NCBI GenBank assembly: GCA_019308525.1
Contig: JAFDIC010000086.1
Coordinates: 1,665-12,655 of the forward strand
Reading direction: 5' to 3'
Length of the DNA stretch: 10,991 nt
Source of the DNA: Deltaproteobacteria bacterium
Lineage (GTDB): Bacteria > Desulfobacterota > DSM-4660 > Desulfatiglandales > HGW-15
Shown one piece after another: positions 5,051-10,991 of this stretch (its first letter is position 1; each line of letters opens with the position of its first letter). Below the pieces are notes generated by a model, which saw only the letters and a list, made by a program, of their open reading frames with translations, was not told where the DNA came from and made no database searches. Position numbers and translations under genes: made by a program.

Positions 5051-7276
5051 TTACCATCCCTTGAAGGGGTTGGGCCCTATTTCGTCAATCTTCTCTGCGA
5101 ATTCGTCAAGCATTGCCGGCAGCCTGTGATAGTCTATGATTGAGACTGTCTCAAAGCGTACCCTCTCGGATTCAAGGGCCAGCCTTTCAAGGGTCTCAGA
5201 CACCTTCCCCAGCCTGATGCTCGCAAGCTCGCTGCCCTTGATGAAGTGACACTGGTAATCATCGCCGTGCTCGCACCCAAGGAGTATGACGCCGTCTATA
5301 CCCTTGGAAAGGGAATCGGCTATCCAGACCAGGTTCATGGATCCCAGGCACCTCAAGGGTATTACCCTCACCCAAGCGTTGTAGGTCATCCTGTTAAGCC
5401 CTGCCATATCCAGGGCCGGATAGGCGTCGTTTTCGCAGGCAAGGACCAGTATCCGGGGTTTTTCTTCATCTTCCTCCGGCACTTCTATGGCTTTCAACAT
5501 GTTTCCAATCATGGCCACGGAATAGTTCTTAAAAGAGATTATCCTCTCGGGGCACGCCCCCATGCACACACCGCACCTCCGGCACCTTGTTGGTTCCGGA
5601 AGGGGATTGAATTCCTTGTCCTCGTTTATCGCCCCGAAAGGGCACTCCACCGTACAACGCTTACACTGGGTGCAGCGTTGCATGGCGAACTCCGGGTATG
5701 TCATGTCCCCTGACCTGGGATGAACCGCGGCACCCCTCGAAGTGAGTTCAATACATTGTATGGCCTTCATCACCGCACCTGCTGCGTCCTCGGTCGCCGC
5801 AGCCCTGCCCATGGGCCGACGCACGCAACCTGCCGCGTATATACCGGTTCGCCTGCTCTCGTAGGGGAAGCATATGAAATGTGAATCCGGGAAATCGTAC
5901 ATCAGCGCAGGGATCTCCGGGCCCTGGCGATATTCCAAGTTTAGGATGTTGGATCGTCTTATCACGTCCAGGGGCACTTCCAGGTCCTCCTCTTCCTTCC
6001 CTTCTTCCTTCTCTTTCTCCTCTTGAGCCACGTCGGGACCCAGCGCAGAGACCGGCACCATTCCCGTAGCCAGGACCACCAGGTCCAGGTCTTCCAGCAG
6101 GACCTCCTCACCGAGCAGTTCATCCACGCCCTGCACGGTCAAGGTGTCGCCCTTGGCATTGACCTGGGGCGACTGGCACCGAATGAAGAGCACCCCTTCC
6201 TCCTGTGCCTTACGGTACAGGTCTTCGGCCTGCCCAGGCGTTCTTAATTCCTTGTAAAGAACATAGACCGTGGAATCCGGATTCTGTTGTTTGACCTGAA
6301 GGGCCTGCTTCAGGGCCACCGTGCAACACACGGTGGAGCAATAGGGCAGGTACTCGGGGTCTCTCTGGCCCGCGCACTGGAGAAAGGCCGCCTGCGCAAT
6401 TTCTTTCCCATCGCTCGGCCTCTTGATCTTGCCCTCCGCCCCCAAATCCTCAAACATGGAATTGGTGATCACGTTGGGAGATGACCCGAAACCAAGCGCC
6501 TTATCAAGCTTATTCGGGTCATAGGGCTCCCATCCCGCGGCCATCACGACGGCCCCTACCTTGTGTTCCGCCTTGGAGCCGTTCTGGCTTATGGTAACGT
6601 GAAATATTCCCGGACCGCCGGACGTCTTCTCTACCTTTGCGCCCGTGTAGACCTTTATCTTTTCATTTTCCTCAACCGCCCTGACCAGCTCCTGAATGTC
6701 GTTTTCCCCTATTTCCTTGTAAGGAAAAGAGGCTATCATGCCGACACCCTTTTGAAAGCCTCCCAACTGGGGCTCTTTTTCCACAAGAATTGCAGGGTAT
6801 CCAGCTTTTGCAGCCTCAAGGGCCGAGGTCATGCCCGTCAACCCTCCGCCCACAACGAGGATCTCTCTTGAGAATTCTTCCTCGGGCTTGTAAGGTTCGG
6901 GCAATTCCATGGAGTCTATCTTGGCAAGGCCCATCCTGAGATAGTCCTCGGCCATCATCTGGGTGTCTTCATCCCCGGGCTTTTGACACCACACTACCTG
7001 CTCCCTGAGGTTGATCCTGTCCACTATGCAGTTTTCGAAGTTGAACACATCATACATCACCCTTGGTGAACAGGCCGCAATTCCTATGCTGTTGACACCC
7101 TCCTTTTCCATATCCCTCTTGATGATCTCTGCCCCTTCCCTGGAGCATAGGTTAGGATGATTCTTGCAAATGGGAACGCCTTTTTCTTCGGTTGCAACCT
7201 TGCTCAGCTGGTCAATGTCCAGGGCGTCACCTATGCCACAACCTGTACATATATAAACCGCTACCTTCTTTTCCAT
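5051..7276 (-). CDS. qmoB: QmoB, HdrA-MvhD fusion flavoprotein
   Basis: The 741-residue soluble subunit of the Qmo complex relays electrons between the membrane subunit and the cytosolic partner, usually APS reductase. Domains in order: an HdrA-type N-terminal region with CTGCGIGDALD (10-20), LCS (43-45) and ACSPRVM (69-74); an FAD Rossmann fold with VVGGGLTGMTSALEAAKAG (141-159); a CAGQRD segment (301-306) and PYCSTVCC (311-318); two [4Fe-4S] ferredoxin motifs, C535/C538/C541/C545-P and C565/C568/C571/C575-P; and an MvhD-like C-terminal domain with C614, C643, C668 and C676. A lysine/glutamate insert lies at about 419-431. The ATG at 7276 is favoured over the in-frame ATG at 7372, because the latter lies inside qmoA and AGGAGGT stands 8 nt before 7276. 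It begins 5 nt after the qmoA stop. Confidence 0.94.
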   Translation of the reverse strand: MEKKVAVYICTGCGIGDALDIDQLSKVATEEKGVPICKNHPNLCSREGAEIIKRDMEKEGVNSIGIAACSPRVMYDVFNFENCIVDRINLREQVVWCQKPGDEDTQMMAEDYLRMGLAKIDSMELPEPYKPEEEFSREILVVGGGLTGMTSALEAAKAGYPAILVEKEPQLGGFQKGVGMIASFPYKEIGENDIQELVRAVEENEKIKVYTGAKVEKTSGGPGIFHVTISQNGSKAEHKVGAVVMAAGWEPYDPNKLDKALGFGSSPNVITNSMFEDLGAEGKIKRPSDGKEIAQAAFLQCAGQRDPEYLPYCSTVCCTVALKQALQVKQQNPDSTVYVLYKELRTPGQAEDLYRKAQEEGVLFIRCQSPQVNAKGDTLTVQGVDELLGEEVLLEDLDLVVLATGMVPVSALGPDVAQEEKEKEEGKEEEDLEVPLDVIRRSNILNLEYRQGPEIPALMYDFPDSHFICFPYESRRTGIYAAGCVRRPMGRAAATEDAAGAVMKAIQCIELTSRGAAVHPRSGDMTYPEFAMQRCTQCKRCTVECPFGAINEDKEFNPLPEPTRCRRCGVCMGACPERIISFKNYSVAMIGNMLKAIEVPEEDEEKPRILVLACENDAYPALDMAGLNRMTYNAWVRVIPLRCLGSMNLVWIADSLSKGIDGVILLGCEHGDDYQCHFIKGSELASIRLGKVSETLERLALESERVRFETVSIIDYHRLPAMLDEFAEKIDEIGPNPFKGW

Positions 7277-7281
7277 GGGGC

Positions 7282-8544
7282 CTACCTCCTCGAAATTGAT
7301 TGAATGGCTTTCAGTGCTGCTGCCGTTCCGTCCTGTACCGACTCCTGGACGCCGACAGGGGTCCTTGTGCATCCTGCCGCATATATCCCGCCCCCTGCCC
7401 GTTGAGAGGCTATGAATCCGTAATCGTCATAGGGGACCTGAATGGGGAGAGGGGTCTCCGAGGTGTTGGGTTGCATGCCTGTAGCAAGGACGACAAGGTC
7501 CACCGGGATCTCCTTCAGGGCCTCGGAAGTCGTATCTTCCACGCGAACCACAAGGCAGTCGCCCTTTTCATCAGCAGTTACCTTGGCAACTTTGCCCTTT
7601 ATGAATTCTATGTTTTCATCTTCCTTGGTCTTCCTGTAGAAATCCTCCAGTCGGTCCGTAGCCCTTATGTCGATGAAAAAGATGTATATCTTTGCGTCAG
7701 GATACTGTTCCCTGACGTACTTGGCCTCTTTCATGGAGGCAAGGCAACATATCCCGGAACAATAGGGAAGGTGGTTCTCGTCCCTTGACCCTGCACACTG
7801 GACAAAGGCCACGCTCTTGGGGGCCTCACCATTGGATGGCCGCACGATCTTTCCCTGGGTGGGTCCTGTCCAAGAGGCAAGCCTTTCCATCATCACGTTC
7901 GTAATCACGTCCGGGTACTGGTCAAAGCCATAGGTATCAAGCTTTGTTGCGTCATAGGGCCTCCATCCCGTGGCCCACACGATGGCACCTACCTTGAGGG
8001 TGACAGTCTTGGGCTCCATGTCCAGCTCGATGGCTTCGTAGGGACAGGCCTCCTTTACCTTCTGCGCCTCCCCACTCGCCACCAGGGCCGGATCAAGGAC
8101 ATAGCGCATGGGATAGGCCATGACATGGGGTAGATAGGCCGCCTTGATCTTGTCCATGCCATAGTTGAATGGGTTCTCGATCTCCATTGAACAGGCTTCG
8201 GCACACTTACCACAAGCCGTGCATTTCTCGTTGACATATCTCGGGTTTATCCGGAGGGTCACGTCAAAGTTGCCCTCCTGCCCGGATATCTCCTGGACCT
8301 CGGACATGGTAAATAGCCTCACCCTAGGGTTCTGCTTGATGCGCCGGAAATTGATCTCCAGGCCGCAATAGGGCGGGCACAACTTTGGAAAATAATTGTG
8401 GAGCTGCGCCACCCTCCCCCCCAGGTAGGGATTTCTTTCCACTATATAGGTATCATAACCGGCCTCCGCGGCTTCTATGGCTGCCGTCAGCCCGCTCATC
8501 CCGCTGCCTACCACAAGAATACTCTGGGTCTCTTGACTTTCCAT
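7282..8544 (-). CDS. qmoA: QmoA, HdrA-like FAD and iron-sulfur subunit
   Basis: The 420-residue length fits QmoA, the smaller of the two HdrA-like flavoproteins of the Qmo complex. An N-terminal FAD-binding motif VVGSGMSGLTAAIEAAEAG (11-29) is followed by LGGRV. The YFPKLCPPYCGLE stretch (51-63) is characteristic of QmoA. One full [4Fe-4S] motif is present, C108-x2-C111-x2-C114-x3-C118, with Ser rather than Pro after the last Cys. A second ferredoxin-like site at about 150-168 retains only C167-P168. Later signatures include AFVQCAGSRDENHLPYCS (246-263), CC at 266-267, and a C-terminal FAD-contacting GIYAAGCTRTPVGVQESV (386-403). The ATG at 8544 has GGAGGAGGAAGAG just upstream. It precedes qmoB by 5 nt and follows the ETF:QO gene by about 125 bp on the same strand. 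Confidence 0.94.
   Translation of the reverse strand: MESQETQSILVVGSGMSGLTAAIEAAEAGYDTYIVERNPYLGGRVAQLHNYFPKLCPPYCGLEINFRRIKQNPRVRLFTMSEVQEISGQEGNFDVTLRINPRYVNEKCTACGKCAEACSMEIENPFNYGMDKIKAAYLPHVMAYPMRYVLDPALVASGEAQKVKEACPYEAIELDMEPKTVTLKVGAIVWATGWRPYDATKLDTYGFDQYPDVITNVMMERLASWTGPTQGKIVRPSNGEAPKSVAFVQCAGSRDENHLPYCSGICCLASMKEAKYVREQYPDAKIYIFFIDIRATDRLEDFYRKTKEDENIEFIKGKVAKVTADEKGDCLVVRVEDTTSEALKEIPVDLVVLATGMQPNTSETPLPIQVPYDDYGFIASQRAGGGIYAAGCTRTPVGVQESVQDGTAAALKAIQSISRR
7284..7290 (-). promoter_or_regulatory. qmoB ribosome-binding site overlapping the qmoA stop
   Basis: Read on the minus strand the sequence is AGGAGGTAG. AGGAGGT is the Shine-Dalgarno of qmoB and its final T is the first base of the qmoA TAG stop. 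Terminating ribosomes therefore sit on the qmoB initiation site, suggesting translational coupling and balanced QmoA and QmoB synthesis. It also decides the qmoB start at 7276. Confidence 0.75.
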
Positions 8545-8644
8545 TCTCTTCCTCCTCCACCATTTATGGTTCCCCCGATCGTCCTACATTTTCGACAAAA
8601 GACCTTGACCAGGGACTATCGTCATCAATCAATCCTTGGGCAGC

Positions 8645-8671
8645 AGCCTGGCAGGGGTGTCAAGCCAGGCT
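8645..8671 (-). repeat. Stem-loop overlapping the ETF:QO stop codon
   Basis: AGCCTGGC (8645-8652) and GCCAGGCT (8664-8671) form a perfect 8-bp stem with an 11-nt loop. Its upstream arm on the minus strand includes part of the TAG stop of the ETF:QO gene (8672-8670). No T-run follows in the direction of transcription, so full termination is unlikely. It may protect the upstream message or reduce read-through into qmoA. Confidence 0.4.
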
Positions 8672-10373
8672 ACATCACCGTATATTTTGGCCCACCGCCC
8701 CCTTCCGGTGGGACCCAGGTAATGATTTCATATGGGTCCAACACGTCGCAGGTCTTGCAATGCACACAGTTGGAAAAATTCAACTTCATGCTCGGCTTTC
8801 CCGTCTCCTCGTCCAGCTCAATCTCGTATACATTGGCTGGACAGAATCTCTGGCAGGGGTTTTGAAATTCTTCCCTGCATTTTGTGTAACAGATGTTCAG
8901 GTCGGTGATCTTGAGATGGGCGGGTTGCTGCTCCTCGTGAGTGGACCCCGAATAATAGACATCCGTTTCCTTGTCAAAGGTGAGCTTGCCGTCAAACTTC
9001 ATCTCTCTCCTTTGCTCTTCCGTTGGGGAATCAGTCCCGTAGTAATCCTTTACCTTTTTCATGTGGACGAAATCCGGTTTAGATTCGAGTCGTGCCTTGA
9101 GGATTCTTCCTCCCAACAGGTATTGGATGCCTCCCCTGAAAATTGCGCTCCACAATCCCTTCTGGAAAACTTGGTGGAAATTCCTTGAGCGGTAGAGTTC
9201 CTTGCCCACATCACTTTGAAGCAGGGCCCTTTCGTAGGATTCCAAACGGCCGGCAGAGAAATCCTCTTCCAAGAGGGCCTCAAAAATTGTTCTCGCCGCG
9301 AGCATCCCGGACCTCATTGCCGAATGAACTCCCTTGAGTTTCTGGCTTATGAAAAGGTTTGCCGAGTCACCGATTATTAGGCCCCCCTCAAAGAAAAGTT
9401 TCGGTATGGAAAAGTAACCGCCTACCGGGGCTGTCTTTGCACCGTACTGTACCAGCTTTCCGTCCCTGAGGAGTTCTGCCACGAAAGGGTGTTGTTTGAA
9501 TCTCTGGAATTCCCTGTGGGGGTCCAAATAGGGGTCCTGGTAGTCAAGGCCGGTCATTAGTCCGAGGGAGATGTGGTTGTCTTTCATCCCGTAAATGAAG
9601 CCCCCTCCGTAAATGTGACTATCATGGGGATACCCTATGGTATGAATCACCTCCCCTGGCTCCATCCTCCCTTCGGGCACTTCCCACACCTCTTTGACCC
9701 CGACCACGAAGTTCTGGGGATTTCTCCCCTCGGCAAGGCCCAGCCTGTTTATAAGCGTCTTGGTGAGGCTTCCCCTTGATCCCTCGCCAAAGACCGTCAC
9801 CTTCGCGTGTAGATCTATTCCAGGCTCAAAGTTGGCCTTCTTGTTGCCTTCAGGGTCAATGCCCTTGTCTCCTGTCCTCACTCCCATCACGCGCTCGCCG
9901 TCATAAATGACCTCCGTGCCGGCAAACCCGGGGAATATATCTACCCCATTTTCCTCCACCCTCTCACCGAGCCATTCGCTAAAACGGGACAGGGAGATAA
10001 CGTAATTCCCGTGATTGTTTAAGAAAGGAGGGGTAATGGGTGACTTGATCTTTCCCTTCTTGGTAAGGAGATACATCCCTTCCTTTTTTACCTTCCCCTC
10101 CAGGGGTACCCCCTTTTCAATATGATCCGGCATGAGTTCCTCAAGGGGGGCTGGATTGATTACCGCCCCTGAAATACTATGAGCGCCAACATATGCGCCC
10201 TTTTCCAGCACGGCTATCATCACCTCGTCCAGTTTTTTCCCTTCGCCCCCCTTTTGGACCCTTTCATTGTGATCCTTTATGAGGCTTGATAGGTGGAGCG
10301 CCCCGCTAAGGCTTGCCACACCCCCTCCCACGAACAGGACGTCTACCTCCATTGTTTCCCTTTCCTCTTCCAC
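8670..10373 (-). CDS. Electron-transfer flavoprotein:ubiquinone (menaquinone) oxidoreductase
   Basis: The 567-residue enzyme oxidises reduced ETF, which collects electrons from acyl-CoA and related dehydrogenases, and reduces membrane quinone. It is a monotopic membrane-surface flavoprotein. An N-terminal FAD motif EVDVLFVGGGVAS (9-21) departs from the usual GxGxxG at its last position. EKGAYVGAHSISGAV (57-71) follows, and a C-terminal flavin signature lies around GGLIIGDSANL (330-340). The C-terminal [4Fe-4S] module has C511, C536, C539 and C542, in the same spacing as recalled for human ETF:QO (C561, C586, C589, C592). It ends with the family's GGGGPKYTVM. The start is GTG at 10373: AAGGAGGG lies about 9 nt upstream and the family begins with an ERETMEVD-like sequence. 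An ATG at 10352 would remove seven residues. Being the first gene before qmoABC is unusual and suggests functional coupling. Confidence 0.94.
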   Translation of the reverse strand: MEEERETMEVDVLFVGGGVASLSGALHLSSLIKDHNERVQKGGEGKKLDEVMIAVLEKGAYVGAHSISGAVINPAPLEELMPDHIEKGVPLEGKVKKEGMYLLTKKGKIKSPITPPFLNNHGNYVISLSRFSEWLGERVEENGVDIFPGFAGTEVIYDGERVMGVRTGDKGIDPEGNKKANFEPGIDLHAKVTVFGEGSRGSLTKTLINRLGLAEGRNPQNFVVGVKEVWEVPEGRMEPGEVIHTIGYPHDSHIYGGGFIYGMKDNHISLGLMTGLDYQDPYLDPHREFQRFKQHPFVAELLRDGKLVQYGAKTAPVGGYFSIPKLFFEGGLIIGDSANLFISQKLKGVHSAMRSGMLAARTIFEALLEEDFSAGRLESYERALLQSDVGKELYRSRNFHQVFQKGLWSAIFRGGIQYLLGGRILKARLESKPDFVHMKKVKDYYGTDSPTEEQRREMKFDGKLTFDKETDVYYSGSTHEEQQPAHLKITDLNICYTKCREEFQNPCQRFCPANVYEIELDEETGKPSMKLNFSNCVHCKTCDVLDPYEIITWVPPEGGGGPKYTVM

Positions 10374-10573
10374 CGTCGGTATCCCTCCTTTTTGATACTT
10401 TCTTGGCTTCAGCCTTTATCAGAGCCCAGAGACCACCCGTCCCCACGAAAAAATGCAATTAACAAGGCCTTCAGCCCGCTCGAACCGGAATCAAGTAAAA
10501 ATCCGGGGCCAAAGGGCCAGGTTTTGCTCTAAGCCCAGAGGGCATGATTTGTTGTTCTCGCGTTGGCAAAATC

Positions 10574-10719
10574 CTAAATCCGAATCTCGAAATTCGAAAC
10601 AGAATCAAATATCAAATGTCCTAATGACAAAAACAAAATCATAATCGCTACGCCTATTCTTTGGATCATTTGAATTTTGGTCATTAAGTATTGTTTCGGA
10701 TTTCGTGCTTCGGATTTAG
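10574..10719. repeat. AT-rich long palindromic repeat element, about 146 bp
   Basis: The two 27-nt ends are inverted copies of each other: 10574-10600 against the complement of 10693-10719, agreeing at 24 of 27 positions. Each contains the ATCCGAA/TTCGGAT words typical of the element, and the interior also shows weaker inverted similarity. Composition is much more AT-rich than the flanking DNA. No transposase frame and no obvious target-site duplication are seen. The structure fits a dispersed non-autonomous palindromic repeat or MITE-like unit; copy number in the genome cannot be judged from this window. Confidence 0.65.
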
Positions 10720-10806
10720 AGCCTTTTCATTTCCTAAGGCAGAGCCAATGATCTCTGACCTGGCCCTGAGGACCAGGTTTCCGTGTTAGAATGAAAGGAC
10801 TTTTAG

Positions 10807-10840
10807 CACAAAAAAAAGGCATGTTGCAAGCTTTTTTGTG
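10807..10840 (-). terminator. Possible T-tract hairpin terminator
   Basis: CAC followed by eight A and G (10807-10818) pairs imperfectly with CTTTTTTGTG (10831-10840) around a short loop. The stem is A/T-rich and so weak. It may end a transcript entering from the right edge, but could be chance in an AT-biased stretch. Confidence 0.2.
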
Positions 10841-10991
10841 AAAAACCTCACAAGGGCCGGGAAATTTTTTCCTCGCTCCTGATTTCAGCCCAAACCACTT
10901 CGGTGGATTGCACCAGGAAATAGCCATGATTGCCCCGTGGAAACCCAAAACTGGGAGGGCAAAGCAGGAACCATCGGTTTCTGGCAAGGAA

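Larger units (their letters stand above)
10374..10991. other. Gene-free region upstream of the ETF:QO gene
   Basis: No convincing coding sequence is seen in these 618 bases. An 86-codon open frame on the minus strand (10987-10727) lacks any recognisable domain or good ribosome-binding site. The region must hold the promoter for the ETF:QO-qmo cluster, but no clear -35/-10 pair could be picked. It contains the AT-rich palindromic repeat (10574-10719). It also has an ACCTGG/CCAGGT hairpin (10758-10763 with 10773-10778), and an A-tract/T-tract hairpin (10807-10818 with 10831-10840). It may include remnants of a former gene. Confidence 0.5.

Noticed and set aside
7277..7372. 32-residue N-terminal extension of QmoB
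   Set aside because: It overlaps the qmoA coding region, is basic and unlike the family, and the strong Shine-Dalgarno points to 7276.
8385..9188. 267-codon plus-strand open frame opposite the ETF:QO and qmoA genes
   Set aside because: It lies antisense across two securely identified genes and an intergenic gap, and its translation has no family signature.
10727..10987. 86-codon open frame on the minus strand at the right edge
   Set aside because: No recognisable domain, no good ribosome-binding site, irregular composition rich in Cys/Phe/Pro/Lys, and it lies among hairpins in DNA that looks non-coding.
1..10991. CRISPR array, tRNA, rRNA, defence system or transposase
   Set aside because: No regularly spaced repeats, no tRNA-like cloverleaf or rRNA stretch noticed, and no open frame with transposase, nuclease or defence motifs.

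Overview
The window looks like chromosomal DNA of a bacterial sulfate or sulfur-compound reducer of the Desulfobacterota (former Deltaproteobacteria). The evidence is a recognisable qmoABC set (quinone-interacting membrane-bound oxidoreductase), an ETF:quinone oxidoreductase, purine-rich Shine-Dalgarno sequences before most genes, and moderate base composition. The lineage is inferred from gene content only.

Layout, left to right. (1) Positions 1-101 hold the 3' end of a plus-strand gene with a very Lys/Glu-rich tail. A GC-rich 18-bp hairpin (192-243) separates it from a convergent ndk gene (281-697, minus). (2) A divergent intergenic region (698-983) leads into two overlapping plus-strand paralogues of the YkgJ-type cysteine-cluster family (984-1754 and 1738-2541), with eight cysteines conserved between them. 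(3) They meet tail-to-tail, through a shared CTAG, a minus-strand gene (2538-3305) joining a SEC-C zinc motif to an HELAH metalloprotease-like motif. (4) Further along the minus strand is an 89-residue Ogr/Delta-like zinc ribbon (3469-3738). (5) Reading leftward from 10373 is the main cluster: ETF:QO (10373-8670), qmoA (8544-7282), qmoB (7276-5051) and qmoC (4950-3793). (6) The last 618 bases (10374-10991) have no convincing gene. They contain an AT-rich palindromic repeat of about 146 bp (10574-10719) and small hairpins.

How the genes may work together. ETF:QO takes electrons from electron-transferring flavoprotein, and so from acyl-CoA dehydrogenases, and passes them to the quinone pool. 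QmoABC links membrane quinol to a soluble partner, normally APS reductase, through a haem b/FeS membrane subunit and two HdrA-like flavoproteins. Having them in one same-strand array suggests a unit coupling fatty or aromatic acid oxidation to sulfate reduction, or possibly reverse electron transfer. No sat or aprBA lies in the window, although those genes usually flank qmo. I found no CRISPR array, tRNA, rRNA or transposase gene.
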